A DNA stretch of 64,000 nt from Pseudomonas cannabina (lineage in GTDB: Bacteria; Pseudomonadota; Gammaproteobacteria; Pseudomonadales; Pseudomonadaceae), in the NCBI RefSeq assembly GCF_900100365.1, contig NZ_FNKU01000001.1, positions 1,054,001-1,118,000 of the forward strand, read 5' to 3'. Positions 18,161-27,358 of the stretch are shown one piece after another. The notes under the pieces are model-generated. The model was given only the letters and a program-made list of their open reading frames with translations, was not told the DNA's origin and did not search any database. A program made the position numbers and the translations under genes. Every line of letters starts with the position of its first letter. The first letter of the stretch is position 1.

Positions 18161-19015
18161 TTATTCGTTCGTAACGGAAGATGGGTGCGGCTGAAGCGGT
18201 TTGCTGGCCTTTGGGGTGTGCGGCATGAAAAACAGCACCAGTGCCCCGATCAGGTAAATCAGATAAACGCTCAGCGTGCTGACCGTCGGCGCGTCCTGAT
18301 AGCCGAACATGCCGGCCAGGACCGAGCCGGCCGGGCCGTCCATCGGCAGCAGCGCGCTGATGTCGAAGACCACGCCTTGCAGGTGATTCCACACGCCGGC
18401 TTCATGCAGCGCCTGCACGGAGTTGGCGAGTATGCCCGCCGCCACCACCAGGATGAACAGCCCGGTCCAGCGGAAAAACAGGCCCAGGTTCAGGCGCATG
18501 CTGCCGCTGTAGATCGCCACGCCGAAACCGACGGCCAGCAACAGGCCGAGCAGGGCACCCAGCGGCGCGCCCGAGCCTTCGCTTTGCTGAAATACAGCGA
18601 GCAGAAAAAATACGGTTTCCAGCCCTTCGCGGGCCACAGCAAAAAACACCATGGCGATCAGCGCGTAGGTCTGGTTTTTCGAGCCGGCGAGGGCGGCGTC
18701 CAGTGATTCGTGCAGCGCGTGCTTGATAGAGCGCGCCACTTTGCGCATCCAGAACACCATCGAACTGAGAATGCCTACCGCGATCAGGCCGACGATGCCT
18801 TCGAACAATTCCTGCTGCTTTTGCGGAAATTCGGCGCTCATCAACTCCAGCCCGCCACCGACAAACAGCGATAGCGCGGCGGCGAGGAACACACCAACCC
18901 ACACCGCAGGCATCCACTCGCCGCGACCGGTCTGTTTCAGGTAGCTGGCGATGATGCCAACAATAAGCGCAGCTTCGATGCCTTCGCGCAGCATGATCAA
19001 AAACGGAACGAGCAT
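18161..19015 (-). CDS. efeU: EfeU, FTR1-family iron permease
   Basis: A 284-residue inner-membrane permease with about seven helices. Two iron-binding REGxE motifs are clear: LREGIEAALIVG near residue 10 and AREGLETVFFLL near residue 145. The start at 19015 (MLVPFLIML) matches family N-termini; a longer frame from 19075 adds 20 hydrophilic residues. It is the first gene of the efeU-efeO-efeB-efeM operon, and a Fur box lies 68 bases upstream. Confidence 0.94.
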   Translation of the reverse strand: MLVPFLIMLREGIEAALIVGIIASYLKQTGRGEWMPAVWVGVFLAAALSLFVGGGLELMSAEFPQKQQELFEGIVGLIAVGILSSMVFWMRKVARSIKHALHESLDAALAGSKNQTYALIAMVFFAVAREGLETVFFLLAVFQQSEGSGAPLGALLGLLLAVGFGVAIYSGSMRLNLGLFFRWTGLFILVVAAGILANSVQALHEAGVWNHLQGVVFDISALLPMDGPAGSVLAGMFGYQDAPTVSTLSVYLIYLIGALVLFFMPHTPKASKPLQPHPSSVTNE

Positions 19016-19082
19016 ATCCCACCGGGTCGAGACAGAAGAGTGAGCGTGGTTCGGCGAGCCGTCAGCCGGAAACACTGCGTAA

Positions 19083-19101
19083 CATAATGATACTCATTCT
19101 T
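19083..19101 (-). promoter_or_regulatory. Fur box upstream of efeU
   Basis: CATAATGATACTCATTCTT matches about 15 of 19 positions of the Fur consensus. It lies between efeU and the divergent alkA gene and fits iron-repressed expression of the efe operon. Confidence 0.8.
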
Positions 19102-19292
19102 GAATGCGGGTAGTTGTTTTTGGTCTGCTTGTGGTTTTTGGCAGGTTGTTCAGGCGAGGTTCAGCTGGCTGATCGCCGGGCCTGCACTTTTTTCGTGCGC
19201 TTTTTACTGCTCTTTGCGGGATCTTCGTTGAAGTTGGGCATGATGTAGCACCGGGTGAGTGTGTCGTTCGCCTCAATTCATTTGGAAATCCG

Positions 19293-19991
19293 ATGTCAGC
19301 AGAATCAGACACCTTTGGCAGCGACCGTAACCAGCACACTGACCAGACCGAGGCGCCGCATGCCCAAGCTGTCGAATCGCTCAGGGCCATCGACAGGCAT
19401 TGGCAATCACTGATCGAGCACGTCGGCCCTTGTCTGCATCCGGTTACGGCGGCGCAGGATCCGTTTCAGGCGCTGGTCAAGGCCGTTGCTTATCAGCAAC
19501 TGCACGCCAGGGCGGGTGACGCGATGGTCATGAGGCTACGTGCGCTGTTTACCGACGAGCGTTTTCCGGATGCTCAGTCGCTGGTAGCGCTGGATGATCA
19601 GGCACTGCGTTCCTGTGGTTTCTCGGCATCGAAATGCCGGGCGATCAAGGCAATTGCCGCTGCGCGGTTGGACGGTCTTGTGCCTGACGTCAGCGTAGCG
19701 CTTGCGATGAGCAACGATGAACTCATCGAACGCCTCATCCAGTTGCCGGGGGTAGGGCGCTGGACGGTCGAAATGATGCTCATCTATGGGCTTGGTCAAC
19801 TGGATGTCATGCCTGCCAGCGACTTCGGCGTGTGCGAAGGTTATCGACGGCTGTATGCTCTGGCCCTCAAACCGAACCACCGGGAAATGTCACGGCTTGC
19901 CGAACGGTTCGCGCCTTACCGGACGATTGCTGCCTGGTATTTGTGGCGTGTACCGACGGACTTCAGCGAGATCGACGTTTCTCGAATTTAA
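19293..19991 (+). CDS. alkA: AlkA-type DNA-3-methyladenine glycosylase II
   Basis: A 232-residue helix-hairpin-helix glycosylase. The HhH motif is LPGVGRWTVEMMLIY (about residues 150-164), and the catalytic Asp is in PASDFGV just after it. The early block DPFQALVKAVAYQQLHARAG is typical of AlkA-like enzymes that excise 3-methyladenine. It lacks the N-terminal extra domain of E. coli AlkA, as in the shorter bacterial form. The ada gene starts 70 bases downstream, so both may form an adaptive-response unit. The first 25 residues are poorly conserved-looking and the start is uncertain. Confidence 0.9.
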   Translation: MSAESDTFGSDRNQHTDQTEAPHAQAVESLRAIDRHWQSLIEHVGPCLHPVTAAQDPFQALVKAVAYQQLHARAGDAMVMRLRALFTDERFPDAQSLVALDDQALRSCGFSASKCRAIKAIAAARLDGLVPDVSVALAMSNDELIERLIQLPGVGRWTVEMMLIYGLGQLDVMPASDFGVCEGYRRLYALALKPNHREMSRLAERFAPYRTIAAWYLWRVPTDFSEIDVSRI

Positions 19992-20061
19992 AAGCAAGAC
20001 CCGGAGTGTTTGACGGGCCGGGCAGGGATAGGCTCACCAGAAATCAAAGCGGGGGCACACG

Positions 20062-21138
20062 ATGGACAGCATGAAACGGACTGAAGACGATCCGCGCTGG
20101 GTCATGCTGGTTAACCGCCGCTCGGCAGCCAGCGCTGATTTTGTTTACGGCGTGCTGACAACCGGTGTCTATTGCAGGCCCGACAGTCCGAGCAGGCTTC
20201 CGCGTCCGGAAAACGTCGTGTTTTTTGCCACCGCGGGCGAAGCCGAAGCCGCGGGTTTTCGTCCCTCCAGACGCAGCGGCAGTGACCGGCAAACGGTAGC
20301 GCTCAAACACGCGGCGGCCGTTGCCGAAGCTTGCAGGTTCTTGGATGCCGCCGTTTCGATGCCTGATCTGACTGAGCTGGCCGAGCAGGTCGGCATGAGC
20401 AGCTTCTATTTTCACCGTGTTTTCAAAAAGCTCACCGGATTGACACCCAAGGCCTATAGCCTGGCGTCGATGCGCTCGCGCACGAAGGTCCAGTTGGCCG
20501 ACGACGTGACGATTACCCGTGCGCTTTATCAGGCGGGTTACAACTCCAGCAGTCGTTTCTATGAGGCTTCACAGGATATGCTCGGCATGAAACCTTCCGA
20601 ATACCGCGCGGGCGGCGCCAATGTCGATATCCGCTTCGCGTTGGGCGAAAGTTCGCTGGGGTCCATTCTGGTGGCCACCAGCAGCAAAGGCATCTGCGCC
20701 ATTTCGCTCGGCGACGATCCCGGCGCCTTGATCGAGCGCTTTCAGGACCAATTCCCCAACGCTAATCTGATCGGCGGGGACGCGCAGTTCGAAGCACTGA
20801 TCGCGACGGTTGTGGGTTTTGTCGAATCGCCCGCCACGGGTCTCGCACTGCCGCTGGACATTCGCGGCACGGTGTTTCAGGAGCGGGTCTGGCAGGCGCT
20901 CAGAAACATACCTGCCGGATCCACCGCCACCTACACGGAGATCGCGACTCAGTTAGGCATGCCCAGCGCGGTTCGCGCTGTGGCCAACGCTTGTGGTGCA
21001 AACACGCTCGCCGTCGCCATCCCGTGCCATCGCGTGGTGCGCAGCGATGGCTCGTTGTCCGGTTATCGCTGGGGTGTCGAGCGCAAGCGCAAGCTGCTTG
21101 AAATCGAATCGGGCGGTAAGACAGGGCTGTTTAATTGA
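20062..21138 (+). CDS. ada: Ada-type regulator and O6-methylguanine methyltransferase with degenerate zinc site
   Basis: A 358-residue protein in the Ada order: N-terminal methylphosphotriester domain (about residues 10-75), AraC helix-turn-helix region (about 85-180) and C-terminal methyltransferase with the active-site motif IPCHRVVR (Cys about residue 320). In E. coli Ada four Cys residues bind zinc (38, 42, 69, 72). Here only the first survives, in GVYCRPDSPSR; the second is Ser, and the later pair reads RPSRRSG, both Ser. The repair domain looks intact, but the methylation-sensing domain should not bind zinc. It ends with an 8-base tail overlap with convergent ampC. Confidence 0.9.
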   Translation: MDSMKRTEDDPRWVMLVNRRSAASADFVYGVLTTGVYCRPDSPSRLPRPENVVFFATAGEAEAAGFRPSRRSGSDRQTVALKHAAAVAEACRFLDAAVSMPDLTELAEQVGMSSFYFHRVFKKLTGLTPKAYSLASMRSRTKVQLADDVTITRALYQAGYNSSSRFYEASQDMLGMKPSEYRAGGANVDIRFALGESSLGSILVATSSKGICAISLGDDPGALIERFQDQFPNANLIGGDAQFEALIATVVGFVESPATGLALPLDIRGTVFQERVWQALRNIPAGSTATYTEIATQLGMPSAVRAVANACGANTLAVAIPCHRVVRSDGSLSGYRWGVERKRKLLEIESGGKTGLFN

Positions 21139-22282
21139 ATGGCGCGGCTTGTTGCAGAATCCGGTAGGCCAGCTTGACCCGCTCTTCGTTCGGGTAGTTT
21201 TTGTTGGCCAGAATCACAATGCCGAACTGCTTCTCCGGTATGAACGCCACGTAACCACCAAAACCGTTGGTCGAGCCGGTCTTGTTGACCCAGGCGGCAG
21301 TTTGCGCTGCCTGCGGTGGTTCGATGGCATCGGCCTTGATGGTGTTCAGCATGGCACTGGCGTTGCCCTCAAGCAGTTGCTCCAGGCGCACCGGCATCGG
21401 GTACTGTTCCCAGATCAGGTCCTGGGTCATGCCGCCGATCTTGAAATAGCCGATTCGTGTGTCGTTAAGGGCTTGTCGCAACGGGGCGTCATACTGGCCG
21501 AGGCCTAGGTTGGCTTCGACGAAGCGGATCAGGTCGCGGCTGCTTGATTTCACGCCGTAGGCTTCAGCCGCCAGCGGACCCGGGTTGACCCTGACCGGTT
21601 CGTCGAGCTTGTTGTAGCCCTGCGCATAAAGCGCCTGCTTTTCATCAGGCACCGTGACATACGTGCTGTTCAGGCCCAGCGCCGGAAACAGCCGTTGTTG
21701 CAGGGCGTCTTCAAATGGCATCTTCATGCTGCGTGCCGCGACCATGCCGAGCAGCCCTACGCTGGGGTTGGCATAGGTGCGGTGGGTGCCGGGCAAATAC
21801 TCAGGCTGCCAGGCTTTGAAATAAGCCATCAACTGGCGAGCATTCTGCACCTGGTCGGGCACCTGAAGCGGGAAGCCACCCGCCGTGTGCGTACCCAGAT
21901 GGTAAACCGGTACTTTGCCCAGACGCGTTGCCTGCAACTGCGGAATATAAGTGTCGATGCTCTGCGCCAGTGATAGCTGCCCGTTGGCCTGCGCCCAGCT
22001 GACCAGCGTGGCGGTGAACGTTTTACTGATCGAGCCGAGTTCGAACAGCGTGTCGCTGGACACCGCCTGACCCTCGCCCTTCGAGGCCACGCCGTAGTTG
22101 TAAAACTGCTGTTTGCCATTGCGGGTGATGGCGATGGCCAGACCCGCAATCGTGTTTTGCTGCATCACCTTGCCGGCTTCTGTGCGCACGAACGTGTCAA
22201 AAGCGCCTGTGTCGTCCTCGGCACAAGCGATTGAGCTGACCAGCACCAGCCCTGCGCAGAGCAGCATTCCATGGCGTTGCAT
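21131..22282 (-). CDS. ampC: Class C beta-lactamase
   Basis: A 383-residue serine beta-lactamase with signal peptide (cleavage near IACA, about residue 21). The class C motifs are all present: SxxK in LGSISKTF with the nucleophile Ser, YxN in RTYANPS, and KTG in VNKTGSTNGFG. Overall length and the GLQ-like hydrophobic blocks fit AmpC. The 3' end overlaps that of ada by 8 bases. No ampR gene is adjacent, so induction, if any, is not explained by the local context. Confidence 0.93.
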   Translation of the reverse strand: MQRHGMLLCAGLVLVSSIACAEDDTGAFDTFVRTEAGKVMQQNTIAGLAIAITRNGKQQFYNYGVASKGEGQAVSSDTLFELGSISKTFTATLVSWAQANGQLSLAQSIDTYIPQLQATRLGKVPVYHLGTHTAGGFPLQVPDQVQNARQLMAYFKAWQPEYLPGTHRTYANPSVGLLGMVAARSMKMPFEDALQQRLFPALGLNSTYVTVPDEKQALYAQGYNKLDEPVRVNPGPLAAEAYGVKSSSRDLIRFVEANLGLGQYDAPLRQALNDTRIGYFKIGGMTQDLIWEQYPMPVRLEQLLEGNASAMLNTIKADAIEPPQAAQTAAWVNKTGSTNGFGGYVAFIPEKQFGIVILANKNYPNEERVKLAYRILQQAAPFN

Positions 22283-22424
22283 TCGATAATTCCTTGTTTT
22301 ATGGGGAGGTGCCGATCATCAGGAGGCTTATGCATAAACCCGGCTGCGGTGGTCGGTCGTCAAAGGTTTGCGTAATATGCCCCCTTTTTTGCGCTTCCTC
22401 CAGGCAGCGCGGCGCAGGTAAACC

Positions 22425-23870
22425 ATGAAAACTATCCGTATGCGTGCCGAAGTGCTGGCCGGGCTCACCACTTCCTTTGCCTTGGTGCCCGAGTGCATTG
22501 CTTTTGCGCTGGTTGCCCATCTCAATCCGCTGATGGGGCTCTACGGCGCGTTCATCATCTGCACACTGACGGCGTTGTTCGGTGGCCGTCCGGGCATGGT
22601 CTCGGGTGCAGCCGGTTCGATGGCGGTGGTGATCGTCGCGCTGGTGGTGCAACACGGCGTGCAATATTTGCTGGCGACGGTGCTGCTTGGCGGTTTGATC
22701 ATGATCCTGTTCGGGCTGTTGCGGCTCGGCAAGCTGGTACGCCTGGTGCCGTATTCAGTGATGCTCGGCTTCGTCAATGGCCTGGCAATCGTGATCGCAA
22801 TGGCGCAACTGGAGCACTTCAAAGTTGGTGAAGCGTGGCTCAGCGGTACGCCGCTGTACGTGATGCTCGGCCTGGTGGCGCTGACCATGGCAATTGTCTA
22901 CCTGTTGCCACGCATCACCCGCGTCGCACCACCGGCGCTGGTGGCAATTCTGAGTGTCGGGCTGGCGGTGTACCTGCTCGGCCTGCCGACCCGCACCCTC
23001 GGCGACATGGCGCACATCGCCGGCGGCCTGCCGGTCTTCGTCCTGCCGGACATTCCGTGGAGTCTGGAGACGCTGCGCATCATCGCGCCTTACGCCATCC
23101 TGATGGCACTGGTCGGCCTGCTGGAAACCCTGCTGACCCTGAACCTCACTGACGAGATCACCGAAACCCGTGGCTACCCGGACCGCGAATGTGTGGCGCT
23201 GGGCGCTGCCAACATGGTGTCCGGTGCGTTCGGCGGCATGGGCGGTTGCGCGATGATCGGCCAGACCGTGATCAACCTCAGTTCCGGCGGACGCGGTCGG
23301 GTGTCCGGGGTGGTCGCGGGCATGATGATCCTGATGTTCGTGCTGTTCCTGTCGCCGCTGATCGAGCGCATCCCGTTGGCGGCGCTGGTCGGCGTGATGT
23401 TTGTGGTTGCCCAGCAGACGTTTGCCTGGGCCTCGCTGCGCGTGCTGCGCAAAGTACCGGTCAACGACGTGCTGGCGATCATTGCCGTGACCGTGGTCAC
23501 GGTGCTGACCGATCTGGCCACCGCAGTGGTGTTCGGCATTATCATTGCCGCGATCAACTTTGCCTGGCAGCAGGCCCGTGAGCTGTATGCTGACAGCCAT
23601 ATCGAGCCGGACGGCAGCAAAGTTTATCACCTGCACGGCACGCTGTTCTTCGCCTCGACCACACCTTTTCTGGATCAGTTTCAGCCGGCTGAAGACCCGG
23701 CGCAGGTGACTCTGGACTGTCGCCACCTGAGCTTTGTCGATTACTCGGCCATTGCTGCGCTGAAAACCTTGCGTGAGCGCTACGCCAAGGCAGGTAAGCA
23801 TTTGCGGGTGGTGCACCTGTCCGAGCGCTGCAAGCGGCTGCTCAAGCGCGCCGGTGTGCAGCACGCTTGA
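22425..23870 (+). CDS. SulP-family anion transporter with STAS domain
   Basis: A 481-residue protein with 10-12 membrane helices in the first 380 residues and a cytoplasmic STAS domain at about residues 390-480 (VTLDCRHLSFVDYSAIAAL). The start RAEVLAGLTTSFALVPECIAFA is the conserved first helix of SulP proteins. Members carry sulfate, bicarbonate or dicarboxylates. It is shorter than many SulP proteins (550-600) but complete. The substrate is not deducible. It is followed by zapE on the same strand after 54 bases. Confidence 0.9.
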   Translation: MKTIRMRAEVLAGLTTSFALVPECIAFALVAHLNPLMGLYGAFIICTLTALFGGRPGMVSGAAGSMAVVIVALVVQHGVQYLLATVLLGGLIMILFGLLRLGKLVRLVPYSVMLGFVNGLAIVIAMAQLEHFKVGEAWLSGTPLYVMLGLVALTMAIVYLLPRITRVAPPALVAILSVGLAVYLLGLPTRTLGDMAHIAGGLPVFVLPDIPWSLETLRIIAPYAILMALVGLLETLLTLNLTDEITETRGYPDRECVALGAANMVSGAFGGMGGCAMIGQTVINLSSGGRGRVSGVVAGMMILMFVLFLSPLIERIPLAALVGVMFVVAQQTFAWASLRVLRKVPVNDVLAIIAVTVVTVLTDLATAVVFGIIIAAINFAWQQARELYADSHIEPDGSKVYHLHGTLFFASTTPFLDQFQPAEDPAQVTLDCRHLSFVDYSAIAALKTLRERYAKAGKHLRVVHLSERCKRLLKRAGVQHA

Positions 23871-23924
23871 TGGATATTCTCGTATAGGCTCAATCGTGCT
23901 CCCTGAACCGAAGGTGTATGCCTG

Positions 23925-25040
23925 ATGGATGTGCTCTCTCCGCTGGATGCTTACGAACGTGCGGTTCAGCGTGGTTTTCAGCCCGACCAGGCGCAGCGGC
24001 AGGCTGTGCAGCAGTTGCAGGCGTGCTATCTGGCGCTGGCCGAGTCTCGTGGTCAGGCGCGCGGCGTCTACCTGTGGGGCCCGGTCGGGCGTGGCAAGAC
24101 CTGGCTGATGGACCGCTTCTTCGACAGCCTGAGCGTGCCAGCCCGACGTCAACATTTTCACCACTTCATGCGTTGGGTCCACAAGCGCATGTTCAAGCTG
24201 ATCGGCACGCCTCAGCCGCTGACCGTGGTCGCCAAAGAGCTGGCACGCGAAGTTCGGGTGATGTGTTTCGATGAACTGTTCGTGACCGATATTGGCGACG
24301 CGGTGATCCTCGGCGGGCTGCTGCAAGTGATGTTCGAACACGGCGTGGTGCTGGTCTGCACCTCCAACCAGCCGCCGGACCAGCTGTACAGCCATGGGCA
24401 CAATCGCGAGCTCTTCCTGCCTGCCGTCGCTGCTATCCACAAATACATGGATATCGTTGCGGTGGACGGGGGCGAGGATCATCGCCTGCATCCTGGCCAG
24501 TTGCATCAGCGCTACTGGATTGCCGAAGCCGGGCAGCCGAGTGCCTTGCAAGGGATATTCGAAGCCTTGAGTGCAGGCCAGCCGGTTCACGATTCGCAGG
24601 TCATGCTGGGATATCGCAGTATCAATGTGATGCAGCATTCCGACACGGCAGTGTGGTGCCGTTATCGCGACCTGTGCGAGCAACCGCTGGCGGCCATGGA
24701 CTTCATTGCCCTGTGTGATCGTTTTTCGGTGATTTTGCTCAGCGAAGTGCCGGTTCTGGGCGCCGCACAGCGCGAAGCGAAGATTGCCCGTGGCACCGAG
24801 GATGGCGTCGAGCAGGTGACGGCGGGGGATAGGGAACTGCCGCAGTTGTCGCCCAACGATGATGGCGTGCGGCGTTTCATCGCGCTGGTGGACGAGTGTT
24901 ACGACCGACGTATCCCGCTGTATGTCGAAGCGCCGGTGCCGATGGACGAGCTTTACACCCAGGGTTATCTGTCATTCGCCTTCCGCCGCACCCTGAGCCC
25001 GTTGCAGGAAATGCAGCTGGAGCGCTTCACCGAAACGTGA
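23925..25040 (+). CDS. zapE: ZapE, AFG1-family cell-division ATPase
   Basis: A 371-residue ATPase with Walker A GPVGRGKTWLMD (about residues 49-58) and Walker B MCFDELFVTDIGDA, followed by CTSNQPPDQLYSHG, a strongly conserved AFG1/ZapE segment. ZapE binds FtsZ and acts late in constriction in E. coli. Length matches the family. The stop lies 3 bases from the end of the convergent rarD gene. Confidence 0.94.
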   Translation: MDVLSPLDAYERAVQRGFQPDQAQRQAVQQLQACYLALAESRGQARGVYLWGPVGRGKTWLMDRFFDSLSVPARRQHFHHFMRWVHKRMFKLIGTPQPLTVVAKELAREVRVMCFDELFVTDIGDAVILGGLLQVMFEHGVVLVCTSNQPPDQLYSHGHNRELFLPAVAAIHKYMDIVAVDGGEDHRLHPGQLHQRYWIAEAGQPSALQGIFEALSAGQPVHDSQVMLGYRSINVMQHSDTAVWCRYRDLCEQPLAAMDFIALCDRFSVILLSEVPVLGAAQREAKIARGTEDGVEQVTAGDRELPQLSPNDDGVRRFIALVDECYDRRIPLYVEAPVPMDELYTQGYLSFAFRRTLSPLQEMQLERFTET

Positions 25041-25043
25041 GGC

Positions 25044-25928
25044 TCAGCTCGCATCCCGACGGCGCTGGGCCAGCATGTGCTTGGCGCCTTCGATCATCAG
25101 CACCACGACCGCCAGCCAGATCGGCAGATAGGTCAGCCATTCATCGCGGCTGATGCTTTCGCCCAGCAGCAAGGCGACCCCCACCAGCAGGATCGGCTCG
25201 ACATAGCTGAGCAGTCCGAACAGGCTGAACGGCAGCAAGCGGCTGGCGATGATGTAGCTGACCAGCGCCGAGGCGCTGATGACCCCGAGCAACGGAATCA
25301 ACAGATACAGCAGCGGTGTCTGCTGAATCGCCTGCGGGTGCCCGTTGCTGATGAACCACAGGCCGATGGGCAGCATCAGCAGCATGTCAAACCACAGCCC
25401 GCCCAGGTGATCGGTCTTGAGTTTGCGGCGCAACACGAAATACAGCGGGTAGCCACCCGCGACCAGCAGGGTTTCCCAGGAAAAACTGCCCAGCCGTACT
25501 ATTTCATGGCCGACACCGAGCATGGCGAACCCGGCGGCGACTTTTTGCAGGTACGAGAGGTGTTCGCCATACACCAGACGGCCGGTGAAAATCATGCTCA
25601 GGGGCAGCAGGAAGTAACCCAGCGACACCTCCAGACTGCGCCCATGCAGCGGCGCCCACATGAAGATCAGCAACTGCGCGCCGAGCAGCAGTGACGACAG
25701 CAGCAGCCCGAAGATCAGCAGCGGCTGCTGCCGCAGTCGGGCAGCCAGCTCGCGAACGCGCCGCCAGTCACCGCTGACCAGCATGAACAGCGTGGCGCAC
25801 GGCACGGTGAGCAGCATGCGCCAGCCGAAGATCTCCTCGCCATCCAGCGGGGCCATCAGCGAGGTATAGAAATACATGACCCCGAACAGCACGGAAGCCA
25901 GAACCGACAGCACGACACCTTTGTACAC
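25044..25928 (-). CDS. rarD: RarD-type EamA-family membrane transporter
   Basis: A 294-residue protein with about ten helices. The start YKGVVLSVLASVLFGVMYFY and the EEIFGWRMLLTVPC block are characteristic of RarD, with YEHLSYLQKVAAG-like sequence later (YGEHLSYLQKVAA). RarD belongs to the drug/metabolite transporter superfamily; its substrate is unknown. It is convergent with zapE and looks monocistronic. Confidence 0.88.
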   Translation of the reverse strand: MYKGVVLSVLASVLFGVMYFYTSLMAPLDGEEIFGWRMLLTVPCATLFMLVSGDWRRVRELAARLRQQPLLIFGLLLSSLLLGAQLLIFMWAPLHGRSLEVSLGYFLLPLSMIFTGRLVYGEHLSYLQKVAAGFAMLGVGHEIVRLGSFSWETLLVAGGYPLYFVLRRKLKTDHLGGLWFDMLLMLPIGLWFISNGHPQAIQQTPLLYLLIPLLGVISASALVSYIIASRLLPFSLFGLLSYVEPILLVGVALLLGESISRDEWLTYLPIWLAVVVLMIEGAKHMLAQRRRDAS

Positions 25929-26200
25929 GACCGCCTCTTGAATCGAGTCTGCCCCGGTAGGGGGCAGGCGGTCGCCATTTTAGTGCGCTGGCGTACAAAA
26001 AGCTGTAAGTCCTGCGTCCGCAAGCGCTGTTCTTCGGCGTGCCACTATTTTTGCCTCACACACATCGATAGGCGGACTTGATGCAACCGCAACGGAACGC
26101 GCTCCCTTTCAGCGCATCAGAGGTTTTGGATAAACGATCAGCTTTGCTAGGCTGTCGCGCTGGCTGGCGCGATTTTGTCCGGCAATCACAAGGAGCATGC

Positions 26201-27352
26201 ATGACCTCTTTCAGCACCGCAGCCCAGGATGCCAAGGCTCGGGCGGAACAGTCTTCGACGCGTATCGCATTTTTCATTGCTGGTTTCAGTGTGGCGTCAT
26301 GGGCGCCGCTGGTGCCTTACGTCAAGCAACGGATGGGGCTCGATGAGGGCACGCTGGGCCTGTTGCTGCTGTGCCTTGGCGTGGGCTCGATCATTTCTAT
26401 GCCGCTGGCGGGCGCGCTGGCCGCGCGGTTCGGGTGTCGGCGCTTGCTGGTCTGTTCAACGCTGTTGATCTGCCTGTGCCTGCCGTTGCTGGCGACGATC
26501 TCCAGTCTGCCGTTATTGATCGCCACGCTGTTTCTGTTCGGCGCAAGCATGGGCGGGGTGGATTGCACGGCCAACGTCCAGGCGGTGATTGTCGAGCGCA
26601 ACAGCGGCAAGACCATGATGTCGGGGTTTCACGGCCTGTTCAGCCTCGGCGGAATCGTCGGCGCAGCCGGGGTTGCTGGCTTGCTCAGCCTCGGCATCTC
26701 GCCGTTCTATTCGATGCTGGTGGTGGTCGTGCTGACGCTGGTTGCTTTGGCCAAGGCTGCGCCGAACCTGTTGCCGTACGGCAGCCCATCGGATGGGCCG
26801 GCCTTTGCGGTCCCGCGTGGCGTGGTGCTGTTTATCGGGCTGCTGTGCTTCACTGTTTTTCTGGCCGAAGGTGCAATGCTCGACTGGAGCGCGGTGTTCC
26901 TCACCTCGTTGCGCGGCGTTGAAGCGTCCTATGCCGGGCTGGGCTACGCGGTGTTCGCCGCAACCATGACCCTGGGTCGACTGTTCGGCGACGCGGTCGT
27001 GAAACGGGTTGGCTCCAACCGGGTCATCATTCTGGGTGGCTTGTGTGCAGCGGCCGGTCTGGCCGTCGCTACGCTGATTCCGGTCTGGCAGGCGGCGCTG
27101 CTGGGCTATGCGCTGGTGGGCGCGGGTTGTTCGAACATCGTACCGGTCTGCTACAGCGCGGTCGGTCGACAGAAAACCATGCCGGAAAGCGTGGCAATTC
27201 CGGCGATCACCACTGTGGGCTACGCCGGGATTCTGATCGGCCCTGCGGCCATTGGTTTCATTGCCCACATCAGCAGCCTTGAACTGGCGTTCATGATCGT
27301 TGCCGTGATGTTGCTGGGCGTGGCAAGTGGCGGCAGCAAACTCAGGACCTGA
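26201..27352 (+). CDS. MFS transporter, YbjJ-like
   Basis: A 383-residue major-facilitator protein with 12 predicted helices. Early segments IAFFIAGFSVASWAPLVPYVKQ and LCLGVGSIISMPLAGALAAR fit the YbjJ-type branch. The start at 26201 has an AAGGAG site 5-10 bases upstream; a longer frame from 26078 lacks family similarity. The stop is 6 bases from the convergent PhzF-like gene. The substrate is unknown. Confidence 0.85.
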   Translation: MTSFSTAAQDAKARAEQSSTRIAFFIAGFSVASWAPLVPYVKQRMGLDEGTLGLLLLCLGVGSIISMPLAGALAARFGCRRLLVCSTLLICLCLPLLATISSLPLLIATLFLFGASMGGVDCTANVQAVIVERNSGKTMMSGFHGLFSLGGIVGAAGVAGLLSLGISPFYSMLVVVVLTLVALAKAAPNLLPYGSPSDGPAFAVPRGVVLFIGLLCFTVFLAEGAMLDWSAVFLTSLRGVEASYAGLGYAVFAATMTLGRLFGDAVVKRVGSNRVIILGGLCAAAGLAVATLIPVWQAALLGYALVGAGCSNIVPVCYSAVGRQKTMPESVAIPAITTVGYAGILIGPAAIGFIAHISSLELAFMIVAVMLLGVASGGSKLRT

Positions 27353-27358
27353 TAGACG

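Noticed and set aside
18153..18392. 80-residue extension of EfeO
   Set aside because: It overlaps efeU in another frame and lacks family similarity; the start at 18152 gives a normal signal-anchor.
22755..24683. A 642-codon minus-strand frame across the SulP and zapE genes
   Set aside because: It is the antisense shadow of two well-supported genes and has no family sequence.
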